This document shows, piece after piece, positions 15,072 through 23,958 of a stretch of DNA of 38,188 nt (the first letter of the stretch is position 1; every line of letters starts with the position of its first letter). The translations under genes were made by a program, and so were the position numbers. The notes below the pieces were generated by a model. It worked only from the letters and a program-made list of their open reading frames with translations, was not told the DNA's origin and ran no database searches. The stretch is from Planctomycetes bacterium UBA7888. GTDB taxonomy: Bacteria; Planctomycetota; UBA1135. The stretch is taken from assembly GCA_002500505.1 (NCBI GenBank), contig DLRM01000040.1, forward strand, positions 1 to 38,188, in the 5' to 3' direction.

Positions 15072-18000
15072 TTAGGCCAACGCTTCCCGTACATCGTCAG
15101 GCAGATTGTTGAGAGCTTCGGCGAGAGCAGGGTCTTCCTGTAGCTCACCGTGGAATGCTGCGCTGGCTTCGGCGAGCAATGGCTCAACCCCCATTTTCTT
15201 GAGAATGCCAAGCTTGCAAGCCGCGGCGTACAGATAGTCCACCCGATAACTCCGCGAGCGAGCGATTTCCAAACTCTCATCACACGCTTGACGCGCCTCG
15301 TCAAAGCAACTAATCGATTCGTAAACACGCGCTTGACAAGACAGACCGCGGGCAACTCCTTGCCAGTGACCAATGCTCCGGTTGATGTCGGCATTGCGCT
15401 GGAAAGCTGAGAGTGCGGTTTCGCTATTCCGGTGAAGCGAATCTGGAACGGAGTACAAGTAGTGACAGCCAATCCCAAAATGAGTCATCGCCTGACCCGC
15501 AAGGTCCCCCTCTTTTAGAGCCAGGCTTCGCTCAAAGAGCTCCAATGCAGAGTCCGAGCCCTGCCCAGAGCGGAAACTGGCGGCGGAGTTTAAGAGTTGG
15601 GCACCAACAGAACGGCGCTCGAGGTAGGAATCTTCACAGGAGTCCAACTCTTGAAGTGCAGATTCGAAGGCCTTGCCAGCACCTTCTTTGTCGCCCTTTG
15701 CCTGAAGAGCTAGGGCTTTGTAGTGGAGAGCTTCGACTCGCCAAATAGGGTCCACTTCGGCGGCTGCAAGGCTTCGGTCAGCAAGGTCAACGGCCTTGTC
15801 AGGATTGCTCGAATGCTCATGCAAAACCAATTGATTACGCAAAGAAGCTGCAAGAGAAGTTGGAGCTCCATGAACCTCTGCGTAATCCAACAGCTCCTGC
15901 GCTTGGCGCACAGAGTCCATAACTTCGGCACGCAAGTCCTCCGGGGCCTCGGACAACATTCTTAGTTGAAGAACATGCTGGCGCATGCGACTTTGAAGAC
16001 CCTGTTCGCCACCCCGGTTTGTCCAGCGGATTGCGTCACCCACAAAACGGAGGCCATCCACATAGGAAGCGGTCGAAAATGCATGTTCCGCAGCGCGATA
16101 AGCAAGTGCAGCTGCTTGTTCTCGGAAGCGAGGTCCAGCCTGGCCGGCGTGCTGTGCGGAGCGGTAAAGAAGGGCGGGGTCGCCTGGGTTTTCTTGAAGT
16201 CTTTTGGAAAGCAAGGTGGCGAAAGCTTTGTGGTAATCCACAGCAATTTGCTTCAAGGAGTCCGAACCTACGGCTTCCGATGGGTGGCGTAAGCGATCTT
16301 GTAGGCCCTGCACAAACACCGAGGAAGTAAACGCATAAGCGCCGTCTTGCCCTGGGACATCGCGGAGGACGCCAGCAGATTCTGCTGTGTTCAGTTGAAC
16401 GAAAAGCTCTTGAGTGCTGAGCCCCAAAACTTCTGCCAACATGTAAATGTCAAAACTCCGCCCCATACAAGAGGCGCACTCCAAAACACGAATCGTTTCT
16501 GGGGCCAAGTCAGCGAGCAAGGCACGCGTTGAGTCGCGGAGAGATGTTGGAGTTCCAAAGGGAAGTCCAGTACCGCCGGTAGTTAAAGAAAATACGCCGC
16601 TTTTCCGCTCTGCCAAAAGATGGCCGTCCCGGAGAGCGTCTTGTGTCCAGTCCACCAGCAAACGTGGTGTACGCGCAGTTGCATGGTCTCCCAAGCGCTC
16701 AATCATGGCCTTGGCAAGTTGGATGTTGAGTCCGACGCCATCCGGGCCAAGAAATTGAGTAGCCATATTGGAGTCCATTTGAAGGTAGCAGTGGCGGAAA
16801 CCGCGATCCTCCAACTCTTGTGGCAAGTTACCCGCATCGGCGCGGGTGAAACAAACCATAATCAAAACTGGGGCGGGCGCACCCTGGTTCAGCTCCTCGA
16901 CCATGGCATCCATTGCCTGACGCGAAGACGCATCCATGGATTCGGCGTCGTCAATGATGAATGCGATTGGATTTCCGCTTTCCCCCGCGCCTTGTGCAGA
17001 CTTCAGCATGCGCGCGACAGCGCAGCCAACTGCGGCTGGGCTCGTGGATGCTTGTTCTGCCTCAGGAATCTTAATCATGCCAGAGAGCAGGTCTGGAACA
17101 GGCAGAACCCGAATTAGAGCATTGCCAACATGGCGGAAAACATCGCCATAGTCACCGGAACCTTTGTCGAGCGGAATGGTGCCAAGGAAGTCGTCAAAGG
17201 CTTCGGCGAAGGGGGCGAAGGGTCGGTCGCCAGCGCCTTCTACGGGACAAGTGCCGCGCAAAGTTCGACAAGAACCCAGTTCAGCCCGAACGCGTGCGGC
17301 AACTTCGTTCGCTGCACGTGTTTTTCCGGAGCCAACCTCGCCGTAAATCGCAAGAAAGGCCGGCCTGCCGCGAGAAAGTGAGTCAGCAGCTTCGGACGCA
17401 CGTTCATTGAAATGCGGCCAAGGTAAAAATGGGAGCTGTTCTGCGCCCGCTAAAATTTTGTCTAAGTCTTCTTTGGACTTGTTCTTCCCTTCCTTCGAAG
17501 AATCGGGCTCCTTAGTTGTCTCTGTTTCGGCAACGCGGCCCTTGGATAACCGGAACCCAACAGCGCAGAGAGCAAATAGTCCTGGAATTGCTGGACCAAG
17601 CATCAGTTTCGGTTCGGCGGCAAGGACGCAAAAGCCCGAAAGGAGGAGAAGCATTAGGCCACCAAAAACACCACCAAGTTTAAAGTTGGTCGCTGGTCGC
17701 AGGGAAAGCGCAGACCAAAAAATGCCGAGAGCTATGACCACAACAAATACGGTCATAATCGCTGAATCCACGAGCCGGTCTGGAACAATCTCCCAGGCAA
17801 GATATCCAGAAAAAGCCCAAGCCAGTCCAGGCATCGCCGCAGAAAATCGGAGCCCTAATGGAACTTTAGCGTTCCGCCAGTAAAAACCAGCGGAGCAAAG
17901 GGCAACTCCTCCAAGCCCACCAATGGCAAGTTGAAGGGAGCTCCATATAGCTGGAATGGACTCGAGATAGAACACGGAACCCAGAACTGGAAAAATACAA

Positions 18001-19166
18001 GCGCCAAGGAAGACTGCGCCAAATAAAGTCATCGCATTGCGTGCATTGCTTGTGCCGTCAAGGTCAACACCCTGTAAAAGGCCGCGTCCCAAATATGCGC
18101 CAGCAAGGACAGGGAGCAGGCTAATGGAGGCACCCATCGCAGTGGGGAACCACCAATCGCTCTTCACCAACATTTCTGGCAAGGGAGCAACCCCGTTGAG
18201 AAGGCGAGTCGCAAAGGCAGCAACAAAACTACCGCAAATCAAAGCAGCCGGAATCCAAAGGGTTCTATGGAAGGCTGGCCTAAACAAAAGACCTAAGGCC
18301 GCCGCGAGAAGCAAAAGTCCCATAACTGCGGACGCAAGAACCTTGCCCTTTTTGCGGACATCTTTCGTAAAGCCAAGAGAAGTGTAACTGTTATTTGTTT
18401 TGCCATTTTCGGAATCAAACATCTGGCCAAACAATTGGTAAACGGAATAAGGTCCATCAACCGAGTAGTCTCGGAGCTCAACCTCTAATATTTGTTCAAG
18501 CTTAAGAGCCTCGCATAGACTGTTGGCAATCTCCTGGTCCATCCCATGTTTTTGAAAACGCTCAAAGAGAGTGGGGGACAAAATGGACTTCACTTCTCCC
18601 AAGTTATGTGCGTAAAACTTGGAAAAAGAGTTGAGGACATAGGATGCTTCATTTCGAAGAGCGTCCGATCGGCTTTCGCGGTCAGGGTGAAGGTTCGGTC
18701 GAACAACGACATCGAGTTGCAGATTCTTCCGCCAAGTCGGAATAAGTGTCGTAGCCAGAGAGCGCGCGGCGCGAGTAACTGCCATGACATCTGGCTCGTC
18801 AATCAGCTCATATTGGACTGCAGATGTGGGAATAAAACGGAGGAGAGGGAAGACCCCATAAAGCGTGTCCTGAGATATTCCTATTTGTTGCTTCAGGTCG
18901 GACTTCAGCCCATCGATTTCCCGAACGTAGTCTTTTTTCTTTGCTCCCGCATGTTCAATTAGTTTTTCGGCTTTAGAAAGAGCTGCAAGCCCTTGATTAA
19001 ATAATTCCGGGTCTCCGTGAACGTTGATGCCGAACCAATAAAATCCGTCTGCGGCAAGCAGAAGGGATTCAATCTGCTCACTCGTATCCAGAGCGGCCTC
19101 TTCTTCCTGGCCAAATATTTGGTTAGCCGGAAGAATCGCGAAAAGAAGGAGGAGCAGTCGTGACAT
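15072..19166 (-). CDS. Giant membrane protein: periplasmic region, membrane helices, AAA_16/STAND-like ATPase, TPR
   Basis: This 1364-residue protein has an unusual order of parts. A signal-like hydrophobic N-terminus (about 1-19, ending FGQ) leads into an extracytoplasmic region of about 250 residues with no domain I recognise. Residues about 275-540 hold roughly seven to nine membrane helices. A charged linker follows (about 541-575). The cytoplasmic ATPase has Walker A GEVGSGKT at 609-616 and Walker B AFIIDDAES at about 735-743. Its AAA_16-like layout then continues with a winged-helix-like segment (ETIRVLECASCMGRSF). The last 400 residues are helical TPR-like repeats. Such ATPase-TPR modules occur in STAND regulators and behind cyclases, but no kinase or cyclase domain is present. 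It lies 9 bases downstream of the zinc-ribbon/HEPN-like giant and also has its own close -10-like box. Function unknown; a transmembrane sensor is inferred. Confidence 0.85.
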   Translation of the reverse strand: MSRLLLLLFAILPANQIFGQEEEAALDTSEQIESLLLAADGFYWFGINVHGDPELFNQGLAALSKAEKLIEHAGAKKKDYVREIDGLKSDLKQQIGISQDTLYGVFPLLRFIPTSAVQYELIDEPDVMAVTRAARSLATTLIPTWRKNLQLDVVVRPNLHPDRESRSDALRNEASYVLNSFSKFYAHNLGEVKSILSPTLFERFQKHGMDQEIANSLCEALKLEQILEVELRDYSVDGPYSVYQLFGQMFDSENGKTNNSYTSLGFTKDVRKKGKVLASAVMGLLLLAAALGLLFRPAFHRTLWIPAALICGSFVAAFATRLLNGVAPLPEMLVKSDWWFPTAMGASISLLPVLAGAYLGRGLLQGVDLDGTSNARNAMTLFGAVFLGACIFPVLGSVFYLESIPAIWSSLQLAIGGLGGVALCSAGFYWRNAKVPLGLRFSAAMPGLAWAFSGYLAWEIVPDRLVDSAIMTVFVVVIALGIFWSALSLRPATNFKLGGVFGGLMLLLLSGFCVLAAEPKLMLGPAIPGLFALCAVGFRLSKGRVAETETTKEPDSSKEGKNKSKEDLDKILAGAEQLPFLPWPHFNERASEAADSLSRGRPAFLAIYGEVGSGKTRAANEVAARVRAELGSCRTLRGTCPVEGAGDRPFAPFAEAFDDFLGTIPLDKGSGDYGDVFRHVGNALIRVLPVPDLLSGMIKIPEAEQASTSPAAVGCAVARMLKSAQGAGESGNPIAFIIDDAESMDASSRQAMDAMVEELNQGAPAPVLIMVCFTRADAGNLPQELEDRGFRHCYLQMDSNMATQFLGPDGVGLNIQLAKAMIERLGDHATARTPRLLVDWTQDALRDGHLLAERKSGVFSLTTGGTGLPFGTPTSLRDSTRALLADLAPETIRVLECASCMGRSFDIYMLAEVLGLSTQELFVQLNTAESAGVLRDVPGQDGAYAFTSSVFVQGLQDRLRHPSEAVGSDSLKQIAVDYHKAFATLLSKRLQENPGDPALLYRSAQHAGQAGPRFREQAAALAYRAAEHAFSTASYVDGLRFVGDAIRWTNRGGEQGLQSRMRQHVLQLRMLSEAPEDLRAEVMDSVRQAQELLDYAEVHGAPTSLAASLRNQLVLHEHSSNPDKAVDLADRSLAAAEVDPIWRVEALHYKALALQAKGDKEGAGKAFESALQELDSCEDSYLERRSVGAQLLNSAASFRSGQGSDSALELFERSLALKEGDLAGQAMTHFGIGCHYLYSVPDSLHRNSETALSAFQRNADINRSIGHWQGVARGLSCQARVYESISCFDEARQACDESLEIARSRSYRVDYLYAAACKLGILKKMGVEPLLAEASAAFHGELQEDPALAEALNNLPDDVREALA

Positions 19167-19172
19167 AGACTT

Positions 19173-19178
19173 ACTTTA
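19173..19178 (-). promoter_or_regulatory. -10-like box TAAAGT overlapping the upstream stop codon
   Basis: Read on the minus strand, TAAAGT begins with the TAA stop of the upstream giant gene and ends exactly 6 bases before the ATG at 19166. That is the spacing expected if the A of the ATG is the first transcribed base. It would let the second gene be expressed independently of the first. Confidence 0.45.
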
Positions 19179-22100
19179 GGCTCCAAGTATAGATGCCGCT
19201 ATTCCCTTGCACTCGGCAGCTTTCTCGAGATTTCCCATAGACTTGTGAACCCGAGATATTGACTTCCAAGTACGGCCAACGAGTTTGTGCTCTTCCCCAA
19301 GAAGTTTACGTCGGACGGAGAGGGCACTTTCTAAATGCTGGAGAGCCTCTTCCCCCTCCCCTGTCTTGTGGAACAAACCTGCAAGGTTGTAGTGGGCAGT
19401 TGCTACATGGGCATGGACTTCGCCGTAGATTTCGCGAAAGATCTCGAGGGCGCGAATGAAGCACTCTCGTGCATCTTCGAGATTCCCTAGTTTTCGCTCC
19501 AAGAGCCCAAGGCTACTAAATCCAGCGGCAACTTGAGGGTGCTTTTCCTCAAAGTGCTCTCTCCGAATTCTCAAAGCCTTGGAATAACACTTTCGAGCCT
19601 TTTCTTCTTCCCCAATCCGTGCGCAAACACCTCCAAGACTGTGCCAACTCGAAGCGGTTTGCGGATGGTTGTCCCCAAAGGAGCGGCGGCGCACCTGAAG
19701 AGCGCGTTCATGAAAATCTTTAGCTAAAAGAACATCTTCCGTGTCAGCAAGAAGGTTACCGAGGTTGCTGCAGCTCGTGGCAACATGAGGGTGATCTTCG
19801 CCGTAAACCTCAAGAAAAATTCCAAGCGCCTCTTCATAGCTTGCGCGCGCCTCTTCAATATTTCCAGAGCTTGCATGAAGACCACCCAAATTATTCAAAC
19901 TACTCGCAATTGTTGGGTGAGATGATCCCCACAGCTTTCGAAAAATCGCCAAGGACTTTTCGTAGTGAGATTGCGCAGCCTCATTGTTTCCGCATCGGCG
20001 CTCCACCAGACCTAAATTGTTGTGGCTTGCCGCAACATCGGGGTGATGGCTGCCAAGAATTCCCTGCCGGATAGTAAGCGCTCTTTCGTAACGTTTCTTC
20101 GCCGCATCAAACTCTCCAAGGTCTGCGTGCAAGGCAGCCAAACTGTTTAAGCAAGCGGCGGTAGCCGGGTGCTCCTCGCCATGAAGCCCTTTGCGAATCT
20201 CTAATGCCTTTTCACAGTAAGTGCGAGCTTCTTCCATTTTCCCACGTTTGCGAAAGAGCGTGCCTAGGTTGCCATTGAGGGTGGCTATAGAAGGATGCTT
20301 CTCTCCATACAGATTTTTGAACAACTCGAGGGCCTGCAAATAGCAGGGGCCAGCAGACTCCAAGTCCCCCATCTTTCGATGTAGGTTGCCGAGGTTGTTC
20401 CAACTTGTTGCCACGCTTGGATGGTTATCACCGAGACATTCACGCCGAACATCTAAGGCTCGTTGGCTCCACCGTCTACATGTGTTGTAATCTCCAAGGT
20501 CATAGGTCGCCGCCGAAACGGCACCGTACAGGTCTCCCAAAACCTCTGATGCAGGAAGCCCAATATCGTCTACTCTCGTTGCAAGTTTTTCCAAAAAGTT
20601 CCTTCGAATATCAAAGGCAAGCTCGTCTTCCAATAGAGCACTTGCGGCAAGACCAGCGTGAAGGTCATTTACTGATGGCAGCTGCAAAAGCCCTTCCGTC
20701 ACCGCATCGAGGTCTTCTTCCTCCCGAAGAAGTTTCCCCAAGAACTCGCCAGCACAAGTAGCTGCCCGAGGAGTCCCTTCTTCAATAAACTCCCACAAGA
20801 ATTCATTCCCCTCAGTGGACAACTTTGCAGATAAGGCTGACTGAATCGCACCAATCAGCAGCGGGTGGGCGGCGTTTTTTTCAAATACCTCCAAAAGTTC
20901 TTTAGCGGTGTCCGCGCGCCCACTTTCAACTAAGTACTGGCCTAGCACATGTTCCAACAAAAGGTCAGCTGAAAATACGACCTGTCGGCCTCCTTCGGTT
21001 GCCTCTTCTGAAATCACCCCCTCTAAACGAGTTAAGCGGTGATAAGGGCAGGCGATGTCTGTTCGTTGTAAATCTTCCGATGTGCGTTCGTCCTGAATCA
21101 AATCGTCGTAGTCGAAGCGCGGACTCGAAGTTTCCCAAGATATTTCAGCAAGCTGACGAAGAAAGCGACCTTTGTCTCCAGAACGCTTGGCCAATTTGGT
21201 AAAGAAGGCTTCAAATATCCCACGGCGATCCATTTCCTTAGGAAGTTTTTCCCCAGAAAATGTGCGTAAGAATATTTGAAGAATCTGGGGATTCGACAAC
21301 AGGGCGAGCACACGACGACTGCGGTTTTGCAGTTGTTGGAAATCAAACTTCGGAGCGAATCTATCGTTACCCGCTTTGGAGTAACCCAACCACATCGCTT
21401 CAATTTCGCGGTGCGAAAGTGGCGGGAGGGTTGTTGCGGGAATACCTCCCACATTTCGATTTTCCCCCTGTTCAGGAGGAAAGAACAGCCTTTCTGCCTC
21501 TTCCGGGTCAACGCTAATCCAATCACTTCCCCCTGGCCTTAAGGAAATCATAACGCGAAGCTTGGGAGTGCCCGAAGATGCGCGCCCAATTCTGAGCACA
21601 GAACGCAAAAGCTCTTCGCGGCCCGCATGACTTTGAACGCCGTCCAAAATTACCACGAGAGGTTTTTCCTCTGTTCCACAATGCCCCAGAAAGCTCTGGA
21701 GATCCACGCATGGGTCCACTCGAAGGCGAGCCTTCATCTCAACAAACAAATCGGAATCTTCCAGCTGTGCGGCGCGTAAAAAGAGAACGGGCAGCTCTCG
21801 TTCCATCCAATTTCCGGCCAACTCATTTACAAAACAGGTTTTCCCCATTCCAGCAGGTGCGGTAACTGCGCAAAGCGCAGAGGACGATTCGGGAAACAAG
21901 TCCAAGGATGCGCCCGCCTTTCTTGAACAATGCGTGTCCGAAATAATTTTTTTCGATTCCTCTAAACCTTTTTGAGTCTCAACCGTGGCTCGCAAAATAC
22001 GGTCGCGCAAGGCTTCTGGGTTGATTTCATTTACGGAAAGGAGTGGAGCCACAATTCGCTTGGACTCGACAAGTTTTCGCCATTCCAGCAACGCTTTGTC

Positions 22101-23066
22101 TGTTTCACGGTGATGCCCGCGGGGACTGACATAACAAAGCCGCTTTCCAGTACTTTGGTCATAAATTAATAGGTCTTCATTAGCGCCCGTATCAGTCAAA
22201 TACTCGTTTGGGACAATAAAGAAAGGGGCAAGCGCCAGGCTTTCGTCACGTTCTTTTGCGTGGACAACTAAAGTTTCTTTCAGCCCCTTCGGGGCATCGA
22301 TTGCTTTTATTTTTCGTATGTCCGCCCCCATCATTTCGAAGTAGGCGCGTCCTTCCCGTTTAATCATTGGGTATTCCACCATCCACTCCATTTGCTCCAT
22401 AATGGGGCGAAGTGCCTTTTCGTAATAAAACAAAAACTCCTTTAGTGCGGCCCCTTCTTGCTGCTTAGCGCGGTGGGCAAACTTGTTCCGATAGCTCACA
22501 AGGGCTTGGAACAGCGTTAGCTTACTCTTTGTTTCGACAAAATCACCGTCTTCCTCGTAATAACCTTTGCCCGGAATATTAATGTTTTTCTTCTCTATCT
22601 TATTCCAGAACTCGGGAAGTTCTGGAATAAAGAACTTGTGACCAGCTTCTGTCATTTTTGGTACAGCGATTAAAAGGAATTTTCGCCATGACGAAACAAG
22701 CGGTCGACACAAGTCTTGACTGATTATTTCGTTTAGCTCCTCATCTCCCTTTAAGTCCGACCGCAAATATTCACTTTCCACAATCAACGCCATGTATTTC
22801 AGAGTATTTGTGAAGACATCTACTAAACTCAGGGTCTTCTCAAAAATGTTCTGTTCTTGGTGAAGCGCGCGGAAAGGGTAGGCAATAAAGTGAGGAAACG
22901 TCTCAATGACGCGCCGCTCAAACTCGTCCAATTCCCCGGTGCTCTCCTCTAAGGGCTCCTTACAAACGGGGCAGACAAGGGCTAGGGCTTCCGCTACTTC
23001 CCGTGTCAGGGGATTGGCATTTCCAGGGCAAGACGGGTCGGTGCAGAGAAAAGGAGTCTGAGCCAT
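19176..23066 (-). CDS. Giant zinc-ribbon / HEPN-like / P-loop NTPase / TPR protein
   Basis: With the ATG at 23066 the protein has 1296 residues; an upstream TTG or similar would add residues that look non-coding. The N-terminus has a zinc-ribbon-like set C8, C13, C32 and C35. Residues about 45-235 are helical and end in SYRNKFAH, an R-x4-H pattern (R193, H198) like the RNase motif of HEPN domains. Residues about 240-345 are an alpha/beta segment. The P-loop NTPase has Walker A APAGMGKT at 403-410 and Walker B VVILDG at about 471-476, as in STAND proteins. From about 875 to the end are ten TPR units of 42 residues of kinesin-light-chain type, each opening near an HPxxA motif. No signal peptide or membrane helix is present, so it is cytoplasmic. 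The HEPN reading is an inference. The membrane ATPase-TPR gene follows directly. Confidence 0.85.
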   Translation of the reverse strand: MAQTPFLCTDPSCPGNANPLTREVAEALALVCPVCKEPLEESTGELDEFERRVIETFPHFIAYPFRALHQEQNIFEKTLSLVDVFTNTLKYMALIVESEYLRSDLKGDEELNEIISQDLCRPLVSSWRKFLLIAVPKMTEAGHKFFIPELPEFWNKIEKKNINIPGKGYYEEDGDFVETKSKLTLFQALVSYRNKFAHRAKQQEGAALKEFLFYYEKALRPIMEQMEWMVEYPMIKREGRAYFEMMGADIRKIKAIDAPKGLKETLVVHAKERDESLALAPFFIVPNEYLTDTGANEDLLIYDQSTGKRLCYVSPRGHHRETDKALLEWRKLVESKRIVAPLLSVNEINPEALRDRILRATVETQKGLEESKKIISDTHCSRKAGASLDLFPESSSALCAVTAPAGMGKTCFVNELAGNWMERELPVLFLRAAQLEDSDLFVEMKARLRVDPCVDLQSFLGHCGTEEKPLVVILDGVQSHAGREELLRSVLRIGRASSGTPKLRVMISLRPGGSDWISVDPEEAERLFFPPEQGENRNVGGIPATTLPPLSHREIEAMWLGYSKAGNDRFAPKFDFQQLQNRSRRVLALLSNPQILQIFLRTFSGEKLPKEMDRRGIFEAFFTKLAKRSGDKGRFLRQLAEISWETSSPRFDYDDLIQDERTSEDLQRTDIACPYHRLTRLEGVISEEATEGGRQVVFSADLLLEHVLGQYLVESGRADTAKELLEVFEKNAAHPLLIGAIQSALSAKLSTEGNEFLWEFIEEGTPRAATCAGEFLGKLLREEEDLDAVTEGLLQLPSVNDLHAGLAASALLEDELAFDIRRNFLEKLATRVDDIGLPASEVLGDLYGAVSAATYDLGDYNTCRRWSQRALDVRRECLGDNHPSVATSWNNLGNLHRKMGDLESAGPCYLQALELFKNLYGEKHPSIATLNGNLGTLFRKRGKMEEARTYCEKALEIRKGLHGEEHPATAACLNSLAALHADLGEFDAAKKRYERALTIRQGILGSHHPDVAASHNNLGLVERRCGNNEAAQSHYEKSLAIFRKLWGSSHPTIASSLNNLGGLHASSGNIEEARASYEEALGIFLEVYGEDHPHVATSCSNLGNLLADTEDVLLAKDFHERALQVRRRSFGDNHPQTASSWHSLGGVCARIGEEEKARKCYSKALRIRREHFEEKHPQVAAGFSSLGLLERKLGNLEDARECFIRALEIFREIYGEVHAHVATAHYNLAGLFHKTGEGEEALQHLESALSVRRKLLGEEHKLVGRTWKSISRVHKSMGNLEKAAECKGIAASILGA
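19195..20450 (-). repeat. Ten tandem 126-bp units coding TPRs
   Basis: The 3' third of the giant gene consists of about ten in-frame units of 126 bases (42 residues). Each opens with a variant of GxxHPxVAxSxNNLG. The first unit begins with GDNHPSVATSWNNLG and the last is degenerate (GEEHKLVGRTWKS). The units differ enough at DNA level that this is old protein repetition rather than recent duplication. Boundaries are approximate. Confidence 0.8.
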
Positions 23067-23079
23067 AAGAGAGACACTT

Positions 23080-23085
23080 AGTTTA
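23080..23085 (-). promoter_or_regulatory. -10-like box TAAACT for the giant P-loop/TPR gene
   Basis: Read on the minus strand, TAAACT ends 13 bases before the ATG at 23066, giving a predicted leader of about 6 bases. It shares a 68-base divergent gap with the plsC promoter. Confidence 0.4.
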
Positions 23086-23122
23086 GGCTCCGCAGGGGTT
23101 TTTGTCGCCTGGGTGTGACCGT

Positions 23123-23128
23123 TAGAAT
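23123..23128 (+). promoter_or_regulatory. -10-like box TAGAAT for plsC
   Basis: TAGAAT ends exactly 6 bases before the ATG at 23135, the ideal distance for a leaderless message. A TTGTCG at 23102 could be a weak -35, but its spacing of 15 is short. Confidence 0.55.
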
Positions 23129-23134
23129 CTCGCC

Positions 23135-23866
23135 ATGTCCCGCCGCTTACTGGCACCGATTCGCGTGCTCCTCTTCATGCCATGGACCTTTCTTGCTGGA
23201 GGGATGGCAGGGGTAGCTCGTAATCTCATTTTTTGGGATCGGTGCCTTGGAACGAAGGCCGCAGCATGGTGGACAAGCCTTTGGGGCCGAGGTGGAGTTT
23301 GGCTTTTGGGTTGTAAGTTCAAAGTTGTGGGACCCCGCCCTGCTCCCGGCTCCTTTGTCGCCTCAAACCACACGACTTGGGCTGACATCCTTGTCTTGGG
23401 CGGTGCTTCGCCTGCGCTCTTTATTGCTAAAGCTGAGATTGCAGGTTGGCCTATTTTTGGCTTTCTTGCCCGTAACGGAAGCACCCTCTTTGTGGACCGA
23501 AACCGAATGCGAGATACCGCGCGACTGCGAGAAGAGCTGCGCTGGTACCTTGAAAACGACATCACAGTCAATATTTTCGCAGAAGGCGGGGCTGGCTGTG
23601 GAGAACAGATTCGGAAATACCGTGCCCCACTTTTTGAAACTCCTTCAGCTCTGAATGTGCCATGTGTGCCGGCCGTAATCAAATACTCCGACAAACAAGC
23701 CTGGTGGCCGGAAGACCAAGGATTGAGAAATAATGTTCGGCTTTTTGCAAGCTTGCCCAATCTGAGCGTGGAAGTGCGCTTTGGCGAACCTGTTACTGAT
23801 ATTTCAAATCGCAAAGAACTTGCCGCCGAACTTCAGCATCGCTGTGCAGAGCTTTATAGGGACTAG
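23135..23866 (+). CDS. plsC: 1-acyl-sn-glycerol-3-phosphate acyltransferase
   Basis: PlsC-type enzymes transfer an acyl chain to lysophosphatidic acid at the inner membrane, making phosphatidic acid. The 243-residue protein has an N-terminal hydrophobic stretch (about 8-30). The catalytic NHTTWAD box (H-x4-D) is at about 78-84. The substrate-binding FVDRN is near 116 and the third block is FAEGGAGCG near 149, where the family usually has FPEGT; the Pro is replaced by Ala here. A PAVIKYS segment follows. It is transcribed divergently from the giant P-loop/TPR gene. The TAGAAT box immediately upstream decides the start and leaves no room for a ribosome-binding site. Confidence 0.88.
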   Translation: MSRRLLAPIRVLLFMPWTFLAGGMAGVARNLIFWDRCLGTKAAAWWTSLWGRGGVWLLGCKFKVVGPRPAPGSFVASNHTTWADILVLGGASPALFIAKAEIAGWPIFGFLARNGSTLFVDRNRMRDTARLREELRWYLENDITVNIFAEGGAGCGEQIRKYRAPLFETPSALNVPCVPAVIKYSDKQAWWPEDQGLRNNVRLFASLPNLSVEVRFGEPVTDISNRKELAAELQHRCAELYRD

Positions 23867-23944
23867 AGCTTCTTGCCTCGTTAATAAAACGCTCCTGTCG
23901 CCAAGGTTCCCGGAATGACGGTAAGTGCGGTGTTTGGCGCAAGC

Positions 23945-23950
23945 TACAAT
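23945..23950 (+). promoter_or_regulatory. -10-like box TACAAT for the lipoprotein phosphatase
   Basis: TACAAT ends 8 bases before the ATG at 23959. The remaining 92-base gap after plsC shows nothing else I can support. Confidence 0.5.
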
Positions 23951-23958
23951 ATCGCCCC

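Noticed and set aside
19195..20450. Regular repeats that could suggest a CRISPR or satellite array
   Set aside because: The 126-base period is in frame and encodes 42-residue TPRs with conserved positions; there are no identical short repeats with unique spacers.
15072..23066. Recent mobile defence island
   Set aside because: No integrase, transposase, tRNA or flanking direct repeat is seen, and base and codon use look like the neighbours.
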